Below, piece by piece: positions 10,644-20,241 of a DNA stretch of 64,000 bases; position 1 is the stretch's first letter, and every line of letters begins with the position of its first letter. The stretch comes from Saezia sanguinis (GTDB lineage: Bacteria > Pseudomonadota > Gammaproteobacteria > Burkholderiales > Burkholderiaceae_C), in the NCBI RefSeq assembly GCF_003991585.1, contig NZ_PQSP01000007.1, positions 62,001-126,000 on the forward strand, given 5' to 3'. Under the pieces are notes generated by a model that was not told where the DNA came from, made no database searches, and was given only the letters and a program-made list of their open reading frames with translations. A program made the position numbers and the translations under genes.

Positions 10644-12107
10644 TCAGCGGCGTACCGAGTACTTGTAGTACAGCGCCCCGGCAATCAGCAGCCCGATAAA
10701 GAACGAAAAACTGCCCAGCACTTTCAGGTGCGCCACCCAGGTCGTGCTCAACACGCTCAGGCCGGGTACAACGGCGCACACAATGCTTACCAGTGAAGCA
10801 GGCAGCAGCGACTTCACTGCCGCCGGGTTCACCCCGTTTTTATACCAGTAGCTGCCCTTGGGCGAATCGCTGAACAGGTCCGGCACGTTGATCACCTGCT
10901 TTTTCACCAGGTAGTAGTCCACCAGGAAAATACCGTACAGCGGGCCAATGCACGCGGCCAGCATGTCAATCGTGTAGTGGATGATTTCCGGCGAGTTGTA
11001 CAGATTCCACGGCGTGATCACAATCGAGATGACTGCTGCAATCATGCCGCCCCTGCGCCAGCTGATTTTGCTGGGCCACAGGTTCGATACATCGTTGGCG
11101 GCCGATACAAAATTGGCCACAATGTTGATCCCCACCGTGGCCGTGACAAAGGTAAACGCCAGCAACAGCGCCACCGCCAGGTTATCGACATAGCCCACCG
11201 TTTCCAGCGGGTCTTCAATCATGCGGCCAAACACCGCCGGCGTGCCGGTAATGGTGATGATGGCAATCAGCGAAAACGCGGTGAAGTTCACCGGCAGGCC
11301 CCAGAAGTTGCCTTTTTTCACATCCTTCATCGTTTTGCAGTAGCGCGAGAAGTCACCAAAATTCAGCGTCGGCCCGGCAAAGTAGCCCACAATCAGCGAC
11401 ATGCCAATCAGAAACTGCAATACCGTCTGCCCGAACGTCAACTGCTTGGTGGAAAGGTTGAAATGGATGTTGTCCCAGCCGGCGTGATAGACAATCCACG
11501 CCATCAACAGGAACATCACCACATACACCGCAGGGCCGGCCCAGTCGATGAAGATTTTGATTGCATCCATCTTCATCAAAAACAGCGCGGTCTGCATGCC
11601 CCACATCAGCATGAAGCTGAGCCAACCCAGGTAAGACAGATTCAGGAAAGAAACGTTTTGCCACGCCGCCAGCGAAGGGAAAAATTTCAGCAGAATAATG
11701 GCCAGCGCGGCAGAAGCCAGATAGGTCTGAATACCGTACCACACAATGGCGATGATGCCGCGGATCATTGCCGGAATGTTGGCTCCGTAGACACCGAAGG
11801 GCATGCGCGAAATCACCGGATAGGGCACGCCCGACACCTGGCTGGGCTTGGCGATCAGGTTAGCCAGAATCATCACAATCCAGATGCCTGCAATCAGCAC
11901 CAGCAGAATCTGCCACGACGTCAGCCCCAGTGCAAACAGCGTGCCGGCAAAAACATAACCCCCCACGCTGTGCACGTCTGACATCCAGAAAGCAAAGATG
12001 TTATACCAGCCCCACTTTTGCTTGGCAGGTATCAGGTCTGCATTGGCCAGCTTGCGGTTGAACCTTTTGGGTACTGCTTTAACTTCCGGGGCGCCAGGGT
12101 CTGTCAT
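10644..12107 (-). CDS. NCS1-family cation symporter, probable allantoin permease
   Basis: A 487-residue inner-membrane symporter of the nucleobase-cation-symport-1 family with about twelve helices. Family features are visible: the N-terminal NADLIPAKQKWGWYNIFAFW, then SGVPYPVISRMPFGVYGAN, and AGPTLNFGDFSRYC in the middle. Relatives such as PucI and YbbW (AllW) import allantoin; others carry hydantoin, uracil or cytosine. The location in a cluster with allantoinase and ureidoglycine aminohydrolase makes allantoin the best guess. The start has AAGGGCAG about eight bases upstream. It lies 125 bases downstream of, and co-oriented with, the AraC regulator. Confidence 0.88.
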   Translation of the reverse strand: MTDPGAPEVKAVPKRFNRKLANADLIPAKQKWGWYNIFAFWMSDVHSVGGYVFAGTLFALGLTSWQILLVLIAGIWIVMILANLIAKPSQVSGVPYPVISRMPFGVYGANIPAMIRGIIAIVWYGIQTYLASAALAIILLKFFPSLAAWQNVSFLNLSYLGWLSFMLMWGMQTALFLMKMDAIKIFIDWAGPAVYVVMFLLMAWIVYHAGWDNIHFNLSTKQLTFGQTVLQFLIGMSLIVGYFAGPTLNFGDFSRYCKTMKDVKKGNFWGLPVNFTAFSLIAIITITGTPAVFGRMIEDPLETVGYVDNLAVALLLAFTFVTATVGINIVANFVSAANDVSNLWPSKISWRRGGMIAAVISIVITPWNLYNSPEIIHYTIDMLAACIGPLYGIFLVDYYLVKKQVINVPDLFSDSPKGSYWYKNGVNPAAVKSLLPASLVSIVCAVVPGLSVLSTTWVAHLKVLGSFSFFIGLLIAGALYYKYSVRR

Positions 12108-12232
12108 GCTTACTGCCCTTTACACTACAAGTGGTTTATGATTTGAGTGTATAGGAGCCGCCCCGTCATCGCCTGTCTGACAGTGACAACCAATTGGCTT
12201 TGTACGCCAGATCATCCACGCATTCGAAACCA

Positions 12233-13267
12233 TCAGGTCGGCAGTTTCAAACTGCGCTGGCGGTACTGTACCGGCGAGCAGCCAAACCACCTTTTACAGG
12301 CCCGGCTGAAATTGCTCGGATCGGAAAACCCCAGCAGAAAACTGATCTCGGTCACCGCGGTATCACTGTGCGCCAGCAGATCGTGCGCCAGATTCTTTTT
12401 ACCCTGGTCCAGCAGCACATTGAACGCACGGCCCTCCTGCTCCAGCCGCCTTTGCAGCGTTCTGGGAGAAAGGTTCAACTGGCTTGCCACATCGGTCAAC
12501 TTGGGCTCGCCCTTGGGCAACATCAGGTGAATCTGCAGCAGCACCCGGCTGGAAATATCGTTCTTCTGCAGTTGCGACATGTACTGGTTGATCACATATT
12601 CATTGATTTTGACCAGTTGGGCATTGGCACCGGCGTAAGGCTCGATCGTATCGGCATAACGGAAACAAATGGAGTCCACCTCCGCGCCCAGGCTGACCGG
12701 TATTTTGAAGTAATCGTCCAGCCGCTCCATATCGCTGGTATAAGGCAGTGCAAACGTCACAAACTCCGGCACCACATCATGCTGCACCAACTGGCACGCC
12801 TGGCGGTAAACAAACGCAATCATCGCAATGCGTGCGGCATGCATCGGCTCGCTGCCCTCTTTGGTTTTGAGCACCAGAGTGGTTCCCACCTTGTCATGCT
12901 CCAGGCTCATGTGCATGGTGGTTGAAATGGCCTTGCAGTAGCGCACAATCAGCCCGAGCAGTTCTGACAGCGACCCGCTGGACATCATGGCCAGCCCCAG
13001 CCCATGCAGCGTGGGCGCCTGAATTTCCTTGCCCACCCGCAGGCCGATCAAAGGGTCACCGGTCTGCGCAATCACCAGCTCCCACAAGCGCCTGACACCA
13101 TCCACTTCGTAGCGGGCATCGGGAATATTCATCAACGTTGCATCCAGCCCGGCTTGCGCCATCAGAGGCAGCGGATCAATGCCATAACCTCTGACTGTCT
13201 GGCAGATGGAGCGGATCCAACTGGATAAAACGCTTGGGCCTATGACCCTGTGTTTACCATCAGGCAT
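12233..13267 (-). CDS. AraC-family regulator (arabinose_bd-type N-domain), likely allantoin cluster activator
   Basis: A 344-residue transcription factor. Residues about 25-210 match the ligand-binding region found in OruR/ArgR-type AraC proteins (VGKEIQAPTLHGLGLAMMSSGSLSELLGLIVRY). The last 100 residues contain two helix-turn-helix motifs (LTDVASQLNLSPRTLQRRLEQEG and VTEISFLLGFSDPSNFSRACKRW). It sits between the permease and carbamate kinase genes in the same orientation, so control of allantoin or purine-nitrogen use is a reasonable inference. The ligand is unknown. Standard allantoin regulators (AllR of the IclR family, AllS of the LysR family) are absent from the window, so control here differs from E. 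coli. Confidence 0.85.
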   Translation of the reverse strand: MPDGKHRVIGPSVLSSWIRSICQTVRGYGIDPLPLMAQAGLDATLMNIPDARYEVDGVRRLWELVIAQTGDPLIGLRVGKEIQAPTLHGLGLAMMSSGSLSELLGLIVRYCKAISTTMHMSLEHDKVGTTLVLKTKEGSEPMHAARIAMIAFVYRQACQLVQHDVVPEFVTFALPYTSDMERLDDYFKIPVSLGAEVDSICFRYADTIEPYAGANAQLVKINEYVINQYMSQLQKNDISSRVLLQIHLMLPKGEPKLTDVASQLNLSPRTLQRRLEQEGRAFNVLLDQGKKNLAHDLLAHSDTAVTEISFLLGFSDPSNFSRACKRWFGCSPVQYRQRSLKLPT

Positions 13268-13911
13268 GTCACTTCACTTTACATCACAACCGGGCACAAC
13301 CCCGGCCACAGCTACCGGCCTCAAATCATCTGAAGGTTGCCCGGCAGGCATCCTCATTACGATATGAGGGCACTCACAGCAAATACAACCTGGCAGCCCG
13401 ACATCCCGTACCGAGTGGACGCAGCAGCCTGCCTTTTCATTGCGTGTGATTCACCCCTATAAACACAATACATTCTCAATGTATTGAAGCATCTGCTCGC
13501 GCTTTTCATCGTGAAGCCATACACGCCTCATTGTCATCGCGAATCAACCCTGTCAGTGTGTCAATTTTACCTGCTATTTCAGTGCATTTATTTAGTCTGA
13601 ATCAAATGCTGCGACTCCGCCGCGCAACGCTTGACAGATAAAAAAAGGGACCCCGTTGCCGGCAGTCCCTTATTAAAAGAATCAGCGATGATTCTCGGAG
13701 TTTGTTCTGTACTTCGAGCATGTCTGTCAGCACCCGGGCGAAAATGCGCCAGCGATACAGTGATAGTGAGTAGTCCGAAAAAGCATGCAGCCAGGGCACT
13801 CAATACGGCTCACAAAGTCCCATGGTTTACCGTACCCCATTCAGATAGCCTGCACTGCACCCGTTAGCGAACTGCGCCTTTTGCACCCAGGTGCGAACAA
13901 ACCCTGCTCAA
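13268..13911. other. Intergenic region between carbamate kinase and the AraC gene
   Basis: No convincing gene in 644 bases; short frames here lack ribosome sites and coding bias. It contains a 9-bp inverted repeat with a 3-base spacer at 13466-13486 (CAATACATT / AATGTATTG), a possible operator about 200 bases upstream of the AraC start. It also holds a partial Fnr-like element at 13592-13605 (TTAGT-CTGA-ATCAA) and the terminator described separately. The AraC promoter is expected here. Confidence 0.5.
13640..13672 (-). terminator. Terminator downstream of carbamate kinase
   Basis: On the minus strand, AGGGAC pairs with GTCCCT around a GC-rich inner section, followed by a run of seven T. It lies 240 bases past the arcC stop and would end the allE-to-arcC transcript before the AraC regulator. 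Confidence 0.75.
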
Positions 13912-14844
13912 TCAACCATATACAACACCTTTTTCCCGGCCGGTGATACGCGTGCCCGCCTGCCCGGCAATGATTTTTTCAATATCGTGCAATGCACCAA
14001 TCACCGCATCCTTGCCGGTAGCTTTGGCAAAATTCACCGCCGCCTGAACCTTGGGGCCCATAGAGCCTTTGGCAAAGCCGAATTCCATGATGGAATCAGG
14101 ATCCGAGCGCACAATCTTCTTCTGCGTCGGTTTGCCCCAGTCGATGTAAGCGCCGTCCACGTCGGTGGCAATCACCAGAATATCGGCATCCACCGATGAA
14201 GCCAGCAGCGACGAAGCCAGGTCCTTGTCGATCACCGCTTCCGCGCCACGCAACATGCCCTTTTCGTCATAGTAGGTCGGAATACCGCCACCACCGGCAC
14301 AGATCACAATGTAATCGTTCTCAATCAGCGTCTGCAGCGGACGCAGACCAAAAATGCGCGTCGGCAAAGGACTTGCCACCACACGGCGGAACTTGTCATT
14401 GTCCGGCGCCATGGTCCAGCCTTTCTCCGCGGCAATGCGGTCGGCTTCCTCTTTGGTATACACCGGCCCGACCGGCTTGGTCGGGGTCTGGAACGCCGGG
14501 TCTTTCGGGTCCACTTCCGTCTGCGTCAAAATGGTAGCCAGCGCAGCCGTCTTGGGCACAAAATTCACCAGTTCCTGCTGGATCATGTACCCGATCATCC
14601 CGACCGATTCGGCCCCCAGCACATCCAGCGGATACATCGGCACATCCTTGTAGGCATTGCTCTGCAAGGCCATCAGCCCGACCTGCGGCCCATTGCCGTG
14701 CGTCACAATCAACTGGTTACTCCCATCATAAGCCTTGGCAATCTGCTCGCAAGCCGTTCTCACATTGGCCCGCTGATTGTCTGACGTCAATGGCTCACCG
14801 CGTTTCAACAGCGCATTACCGCCCAAAGCGACAACGATTCTCAT
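13912..14844 (-). CDS. arcC: Carbamate kinase
   Basis: Catalyses carbamoyl phosphate + ADP to carbamate + ATP, a fermentative substrate-level phosphorylation in the cytoplasm. 310 residues, standard length for the amino-acid-kinase-fold enzyme. Key blocks: [17 protein letters not shown] at the N-terminus, [15 protein letters not shown], the [17 protein letters not shown] lid region, [14 protein letters not shown] and [18 protein letters not shown] precedes the ATG. No arginine deiminase or ornithine carbamoyltransferase gene is adjacent, so carbamoyl phosphate should come from the neighbouring transcarbamylase in allantoin breakdown, as YbcF does in E. coli. It ends the metabolic part of the cluster. 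Confidence 0.96.
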   Translation of the reverse strand: MRIVVALGGNALLKRGEPLTSDNQRANVRTACEQIAKAYDGSNQLIVTHGNGPQVGLMALQSNAYKDVPMYPLDVLGAESVGMIGYMIQQELVNFVPKTAALATILTQTEVDPKDPAFQTPTKPVGPVYTKEEADRIAAEKGWTMAPDNDKFRRVVASPLPTRIFGLRPLQTLIENDYIVICAGGGGIPTYYDEKGMLRGAEAVIDKDLASSLLASSVDADILVIATDVDGAYIDWGKPTQKKIVRSDPDSIMEFGFAKGSMGPKVQAAVNFAKATGKDAVIGALHDIEKIIAGQAGTRITGREKGVVYG

Positions 14845-14985
14845 ATCAGTTCCTTATACAAATTAACAAATTAAAAATTTCGAAAAACACTTCCCCTGGC
14901 GGCAACACCGTCTGATCCGGCTTGTTGCTGCCCACATAGCTATTCAATGATCTGTCAGCCGCACCCGCGGCGGCTGATTACGCGC

Positions 14986-16347
14986 TTATTTGCATACCAC
15001 CATACGCTGCCCCACCGGTTCGCTGACAATGCCCTGGCCCAACTGGTACACCAGATGCCCGCGCACAAACGTGTGCGTGACACGGCAGCCGATCTCAAAC
15101 CCTTCGTACGCGCTGAACTTGTTTTTGTAGTACAGCTCGTCGCTGGTCACGGTATAACCCTGGTTCGGGTCCAGAATCACCACGTCAGCATCCTTACCCA
15201 GCGCAATTTCGCCTTTGGCCCCCAGCCTGAAGCGCCGTGCCGGCTCGGTTGCCAGCGCCTGCATCAAAGTCACCGGGCTGATGTTGCGCTTTTTCACCGC
15301 CGCATCAAACATCGCATCCACACTGTTCTGGCAGCCGCTGATGCCGCCCCAGGCCTCAAACGCATTGGGCGAAGACTTCAAGTCCGGCGTGCAGGGCGAA
15401 TGGTCTGAACCCAGCATCTGGATCATGCCGCGCTCCAGCAGGTCCCACATGCGGGCCTGGTTGTTGCGGTCCCTAATCGGTGGCGAACACTTGGCTTTCG
15501 GCCCGATCGCATCCAGATCCTCAGTGGCCAGCAGGAAATAGTGCGGGCATGATTCAAACGAAGCATCCACCCCCTGCGCCTGTGCCTCAAACACCGCTTC
15601 AATCGCTTCCGGGCAACTGCAATGCGCAATATGCACCCGGCAGCCGGTTTCCTTGGCCAGCAGCAACACGCGACGCACCGCTTCCACCTCGGTAAATACC
15701 GGGCGCGTGGCAACATAATCCGACACCTTGGTTTTGCCGGCCGCCTTGGCCGCCGCGCCCAGCTTGTCGGTCAGTGCCGCGTTTTCGCAGTGAATCACCA
15801 GCAGGTCGTCGGTTTTCGCGAGCGCCTGCATGCCGACGTACAGCTCATAGTCGTCCACATTTTTAAAGTCACCCGGCTTGCCCGAACCACAGGTCGCCAC
15901 AAAACATTTATACGCTGCGACCCCGGCTTCGGAAAGCCGTGGCAGATCCTGCAGGTTCCACGGCACCAGCCCGCCCATCGGTGAATAATCCACGTAGCTT
16001 TTGCCCTGAGCCGCCTTGAGCTTGACGTTCAGCGACTCCACATCGGTGGTGGCCGGCATCGTATTGAGCGGCATTTCCACAAACGACGTGGTGCCCCCGG
16101 CCGCCATGGCCTGCGTACCCGTTTCGTAACCTTCCCATTCGGTGCGGCCCGGCTCGGAAATATGCATGTGCACATCCACCATGCCCGGCAGCACATAGCA
16201 GCCGGTGGCATCAACCACCTTGCGGGCCTGCGCGGCATCAATGTGAGGTGCAATATGGGCAATTTTCCCATCCTTAATCCCCAGATCAGCCGTGATGTAC
16301 TGATCGGCCAGAACCACAATGCCCTGCTGAATAATGGTGTCAAACAT
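14986..16347 (-). CDS. allB: Allantoinase
   Basis: Hydrolyses the hydantoin ring of allantoin to allantoate. 453 residues, as for E. coli AllB, and similar along its length. The amidohydrolase metal ligands are all present: H60 and H62 (DVHMHISEPGR), K147 for carbamylation (YKCFVATCG), H186 (VIHCEN), H242 (HIAHCS) and D314 (LGSDHSPC). The KCFVATCG, ESCPHYF and KCSPPIRD signatures separate allantoinases from dihydropyrimidinases and dihydroorotases. GGAGAAGGAG lies upstream of the ATG. It is flanked by carbamate kinase and the YfcC carrier. Allantoate amidohydrolase, the next enzyme, is not in this window. Confidence 0.95.
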   Translation of the reverse strand: MFDTIIQQGIVVLADQYITADLGIKDGKIAHIAPHIDAAQARKVVDATGCYVLPGMVDVHMHISEPGRTEWEGYETGTQAMAAGGTTSFVEMPLNTMPATTDVESLNVKLKAAQGKSYVDYSPMGGLVPWNLQDLPRLSEAGVAAYKCFVATCGSGKPGDFKNVDDYELYVGMQALAKTDDLLVIHCENAALTDKLGAAAKAAGKTKVSDYVATRPVFTEVEAVRRVLLLAKETGCRVHIAHCSCPEAIEAVFEAQAQGVDASFESCPHYFLLATEDLDAIGPKAKCSPPIRDRNNQARMWDLLERGMIQMLGSDHSPCTPDLKSSPNAFEAWGGISGCQNSVDAMFDAAVKKRNISPVTLMQALATEPARRFRLGAKGEIALGKDADVVILDPNQGYTVTSDELYYKNKFSAYEGFEIGCRVTHTFVRGHLVYQLGQGIVSEPVGQRMVVCK

Positions 16348-16419
16348 ATATTGCTCCTTCTCCTTGTCGATCAGACAGGCAGCCCGAAGTTTCCCGGCAA
16401 CCTGCCTGCCCAGCCATCA

Positions 16420-17853
16420 CTAGCCGCCAATCCCGGTGGACTGCATCAGGTACAGTGCCACGCTGGCAATGGCACCCAGCATCAGCATCAATGGTGTATA
16501 AAAACGCAGCCATTTGCCCAATTCCACTTTCGCGATCACCAGTGTGGCCACAAAGAAGCCGGAAGTCGGGAAGAAAATGTCCGTCAACTGGCCACCCCAG
16601 GCGTTTGCCGATACCACGGCCTGCTGCGAAATACCCAGCAATTCTGCCAGAGGCGAAATAATCGGCATGGTCAGCACGGTCAATGCCGTTGCACCCGGAA
16701 TCAGGAAGTTAAAGATCGACTGTTCCCAGAAAATCGCAATCGCTGTGAGTTCCGGCGGGACTGAACGCATCATGCTTTCCAGCCAGAATACCAGTGTATC
16801 GGTAATGATGCCTTTATCCATCACCACCGCAATGGCGCTCGCCACCCCGCACAGCAGTGCGGCTACCATCATGTCGCGCATACCGGCGTTCACATCGTCA
16901 CAGATCTGCTGCGGCTTTTTACCTGCCAGTGCAGCGGTAATGATACCAATGAACAGGAACAGGCCGCCAATGGCTTCAAACCCCAGGTTTTTCCACAGAA
17001 TCAGTGCAATGGCAATCGGGAACATGACCAGGCAGGCAATGCCGGCCATTTTCTGGCGCCCGGTGAACACCTGCACGCCTTTTTGTGCATCTTCTTCCGC
17101 AATCAGCGCCCGCATTTCCTGATCGGTTTCTGCGGTCAGGCTCTTGCTCGGGTCTTTTTTCACCTTGGCGGCATAACGCATCACATACGTTACAGCCACA
17201 AAAATGACAAGCACCAGAATCAGCGCACGGAACGCAGAACCGGAGAACATCGGCAACTGGGCAATCTGCTGCCCAACCCCGACCGAGCCCGGAATCGTCA
17301 ACCCGAATGTAAAGCCCAGACAGGGGCCCAGCAGCGCCACGGCTGTGGCGGTCATGCCGTCATAACCCAGCCGGTAAAACAGCGGCAGCAGCACCGGCAG
17401 ATACGCCAGCGAGAGCTCCGGCACCCCGATGAATGCAGCCAGTCCGGTGAAAATACTCATCAGAATGGGAATCACCAGAAAGCCCTTGTCGCCCACCGCG
17501 TTGCTGAGGTTATGCACCCCCATATCAATCAGCCCGGCCCGTTTGATCAGGCCCATGCAGCCACCCACCATGAAGGTCAAAAACACAATCCCTGCGGCTC
17601 TTTTCAAGCCATCAGGGATTGCGGTGACCAGGTCCATGAACCCGACCGGGTGCTGTTCAATCGTATGGTACGTGCCGGCCACCACCAGCGTCTGGGCGCC
17701 ATGCGATGTCTGCACCACCTGTCGCTCATACTGCCCGGCTGGGATGATATATGTCAGCACCGCCACCACCAGAATAAACACTGCCAGCACAATGTAAATA
17801 TCAGGCATCTTGAATTTTTTCTTGGCGGGCTTGTCCGCTACATTCGATGTCAT
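16420..17853 (-). CDS. YfcC-family membrane transporter
   Basis: A 477-residue inner-membrane carrier with about twelve helices, of the YfcC / C4-dicarboxylate-like family (GLIKRAGLIDMGVHNLSNAVGDKG, FIGVPELSLAYLPVLLPLFYRLGYD, FLIPGATALTVLTMPIISPLAELLGISQQAV). Family members have been linked to arginine-type amino acids or to short peptides; substrates are mostly unproven. Its place between allantoinase and the transcarbamylase suggests uptake or export of an intermediate such as allantoate, ureidoglycolate or oxamate. That is inference. CGGGAGAACGG precedes the start. It is the second transporter in the cluster besides the NCS1 permease. Confidence 0.85.
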   Translation of the reverse strand: MTSNVADKPAKKKFKMPDIYIVLAVFILVVAVLTYIIPAGQYERQVVQTSHGAQTLVVAGTYHTIEQHPVGFMDLVTAIPDGLKRAAGIVFLTFMVGGCMGLIKRAGLIDMGVHNLSNAVGDKGFLVIPILMSIFTGLAAFIGVPELSLAYLPVLLPLFYRLGYDGMTATAVALLGPCLGFTFGLTIPGSVGVGQQIAQLPMFSGSAFRALILVLVIFVAVTYVMRYAAKVKKDPSKSLTAETDQEMRALIAEEDAQKGVQVFTGRQKMAGIACLVMFPIAIALILWKNLGFEAIGGLFLFIGIITAALAGKKPQQICDDVNAGMRDMMVAALLCGVASAIAVVMDKGIITDTLVFWLESMMRSVPPELTAIAIFWEQSIFNFLIPGATALTVLTMPIISPLAELLGISQQAVVSANAWGGQLTDIFFPTSGFFVATLVIAKVELGKWLRFYTPLMLMLGAIASVALYLMQSTGIGG

Positions 17854-17944
17854 GATCCGTTCTCCCGTATTTGCAGCAGCACCACCTGCGCCCGTGGCAC
17901 AGGCAGCGCCGCTATAAAGAGTCTTCCAACAACCAATTACCCAA

Positions 17945-18973
17945 TCAGTTCACGCCCACCACGGAGGCCAGCAGCGCCATGCGAATCGCTACCGAGAAAC
18001 CGATCGCGCGGAAATACAACTGGTGCTCTGTGTTGTCGATGCCAAAATCAAACTCGCCCGGATTGCGCGGCAGCGAATGATGCACGCCGACCACCTTGCC
18101 CGTTTTCTTCTTGATGTTGTTCAACATGTCCATCGAGACATAGTAGTTCGCCATCTTTTTCATGAAGTCTTCACGGTTCGGATCGTCTTTTTTCACCGAG
18201 CAGCCCGGCAGGTAAATCAGGTCAACCTTTTTCTCGGCATACAGTTCTTCATTCTGTTTTTCCGTCAGGTCAAAATGCTCTTCAAACTGCGCGCCCATCT
18301 TGGTCAGCTTGTTGCGCACCACTTCGGGGGTACGCAGTTCGCTGGTGCCGGTATAGATGATCTTCGCACCCATGTTGGCCAGCGCCAGCGCAAAAGACTG
18401 GCCCGAGCGTGCACGCGAGAGGTCGGGCGTGGCAATCGCCACCGTGGCGTTGCTCAGGTCGCCAAACGCTCTCCAGCAGGTGTAGCTGTCCAGCAGGCCC
18501 TGGGTCGGGTGCGTCACATGGCCGTAACCGCCCGAAATCACCGGAGACACATAATCGCCCAGTTGTTCCAGCGCGCCCAGCGCTTCCTTGTCGTCCGGAT
18601 GCCGCATCACAATCACGTCAGCGTATTCAGACGTCACACGCAGGCTGTCGTACAGGCTTTCATTTTTAGCCGCAGAAGAGTTATGCAGCGGATCAGCTTC
18701 GGTGATCACACCGCCGCCCAGGCGCAGCATGGCATTTTCATGGCTGCAACGGGTACGGGTGGACGGTTGGAAAAACAGCGTGTACAGCACTTTTCCTTTA
18801 AGCAGATCCACGCCGGTGCGCATAAAGGGTTCCAGCATTTCAGCAGCGTTATACAGCGCCTGGATCTGGTCACGGCTGAAATCATCCAGGAACGTGATGT
18901 TCTTGCCTTTCATGCCGGTGGCAGCCAATTGCTCGCGGATGTCACGTGCCTTAAAGTTTTGATCGAGAGCCAT
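17945..18973 (-). CDS. ATCase-like transcarbamylase with altered acceptor site
   Basis: A 342-residue aspartate/ornithine-carbamoyltransferase-fold enzyme. The carbamoyl-phosphate site is intact: STRT at 71-74, a K103 loop (SAAKNES), RHP at 124-126, HPTQ at 155-158, and R189 in the SRARS segment. The aspartate-binding part is not: the ATCase segment with the RVQ motif is replaced by LPGCSVKK (255-262), and HPLPR by HHSLPR (299-303). So I infer it is not the biosynthetic PyrB. In an allantoin cluster beside carbamate kinase, it most likely works catabolically, releasing carbamoyl phosphate from a ureido compound such as oxalurate. The known E. coli oxamate carbamoyltransferase is a different, FdrA-type complex. 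GAAAAGGAATT precedes the ATG. Confidence 0.85.
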   Translation of the reverse strand: MALDQNFKARDIREQLAATGMKGKNITFLDDFSRDQIQALYNAAEMLEPFMRTGVDLLKGKVLYTLFFQPSTRTRCSHENAMLRLGGGVITEADPLHNSSAAKNESLYDSLRVTSEYADVIVMRHPDDKEALGALEQLGDYVSPVISGGYGHVTHPTQGLLDSYTCWRAFGDLSNATVAIATPDLSRARSGQSFALALANMGAKIIYTGTSELRTPEVVRNKLTKMGAQFEEHFDLTEKQNEELYAEKKVDLIYLPGCSVKKDDPNREDFMKKMANYYVSMDMLNNIKKKTGKVVGVHHSLPRNPGEFDFGIDNTEHQLYFRAIGFSVAIRMALLASVVGVN

Positions 18974-19037
18974 AGTTACAATTCCTTTTCATTCAATCTT
19001 TGTCAAGCATGACAAGGGGTCGTATGACACCTTTGCC

Positions 19038-19814
19038 TTAAATTTCAACGTCGCGGTGGCAGTCTTTGGAATAGATGTAGGTGAACGGTTCACGCCCCAC
19101 GCCATAAGATGCCTGTTTGCAGTACGGTCCAAACCAGATGAAGTCCTCTTTCTGAATCAGATACCAGTCATCATCCAGCAGGTAGCAGCCCTGGCCTTCA
19201 TACACATAGGCGCCATGCTCCTGCACGTGTGTTTCAATGATGTTGTGGCTGGCACCCGGATCAAAGCTCAGCACATGCATGTTCATGTCAAAGCATTCTT
19301 CAATCGGCAGCAAATCTTTGATGTGCACATTGGGCATGCCGTCGTAATCGGCCCAGGCAATATCGTTGGTGTTGCCAAAAACGATGTAAGGCTCCAGCCC
19401 GCCCGGATGCGGCACATAACGCTGTTTGTACAGCAGGATGCGGCCAGCCTTGTGGTTCACGTTTTCAAAGTCGATACCCACACCAGCCGGCGCATAAGCA
19501 TAGCCGCCCTGTTTGAGCACTTTGGTTTCATTTCCGAGTTTGACTTTCAGCTCTGCTTCACCATCAAGCAGATAGATGAAAGACTCTTCATGCGGTTTGG
19601 CACCGTAGGTGATGGTGGTTTTCGCGTTAGGGCCCAGTGTCCCGATCAGCTGAATGAAACTTGCACCCATTTTTGGGGTGGCCAAAATGGTCATCTTGCA
19701 ATCCACAATGCCCGGAATCACATTGATTACCCGGCCATCAGGGGAAATGATTGCAAAATTGCCATGCTCAACGACGGAACGGTTTTTCAACAAACCCTCT
19801 GGATAACCTGGCAT
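19038..19814 (-). CDS. allE: (S)-ureidoglycine aminohydrolase
   Basis: Mn-dependent bicupin that converts (S)-ureidoglycine to (S)-ureidoglycolate plus ammonia. 258 residues, the usual length; strong similarity to E. coli YlbA over the whole chain (ENRAIV-like LLKNRSVVEHGNFAIISPDG, RYVPHPGGLEPYIVFGN, FDMNMHVLSFDPGASH, IETHVQEHGAYVYEGQG, YIYSKDCHRDVEI). The metal-binding H/E residues of the C-terminal cupin are in the ETHVQEHGAY block. A longer frame starts at 20033, but the ATG at 19814 with AAGGAGAA upstream matches the family start. First gene of the presumed allE-transcarbamylase-yfcC-allB-arcC transcript. Confidence 0.95.
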   Translation of the reverse strand: MPGYPEGLLKNRSVVEHGNFAIISPDGRVINVIPGIVDCKMTILATPKMGASFIQLIGTLGPNAKTTITYGAKPHEESFIYLLDGEAELKVKLGNETKVLKQGGYAYAPAGVGIDFENVNHKAGRILLYKQRYVPHPGGLEPYIVFGNTNDIAWADYDGMPNVHIKDLLPIEECFDMNMHVLSFDPGASHNIIETHVQEHGAYVYEGQGCYLLDDDWYLIQKEDFIWFGPYCKQASYGVGREPFTYIYSKDCHRDVEI

Positions 19815-20241
19815 ATCTATTCTCCTTTTCAATCGATACAACAAATACCTATTTGTTAAAGAGAAATGTACGCCTGGGGGGACGTTTACTCGATAGCCCG
19901 CAGCGACAACCGCCTGTCTTTGCACGACAAAAAGAAAAACCGGTGTTTTTACCGGCAGAAAACAAGAGAAACCATGAAAAACCAACGCTGGCAAGTGCAT
20001 GATAGGTACATGGCAGATACAGTCAGGCGGCACGCTCAGGGTGACATATACTCAATCAATCAAATGCGCGCGCGACAGATAGAGACAGATAGATATACAG
20101 ATATGCGGAAGCGTATAACACGGGCACAACCGAGGAACGATGTGCTGTGTGCTGCTGGAGAAAATACATGTCCGGCATCTGCCCCCTGATGCCGTTAATA
20201 AGAGCATGCCAGCTCAAACCGTTTTAAACATGGCAGCGGTT

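Noticed and set aside
10977..11981. 334-codon plus-strand frame
   Set aside because: Antisense shadow of the NCS1 permease, extreme His/Gln/Arg content.
13602..13799. 65-codon minus-strand frame
   Set aside because: Runs through the arcC-side terminator and has no plausible start.
17945..18973. Biosynthetic aspartate carbamoyltransferase PyrB
   Set aside because: Acceptor-site motifs differ and the context is allantoin catabolism; treated as a distinct transcarbamylase.
17945..18973. YgeW-type knotted transcarbamylase
   Set aside because: Overall length and sequence blocks follow the ATCase type; the YgeW-specific blocks I remember are not present.
20041..20110. CRISPR-like repeats (ACAGATA copies)
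   Set aside because: Only three very short copies at unequal spacing; no spacers and no cas genes.
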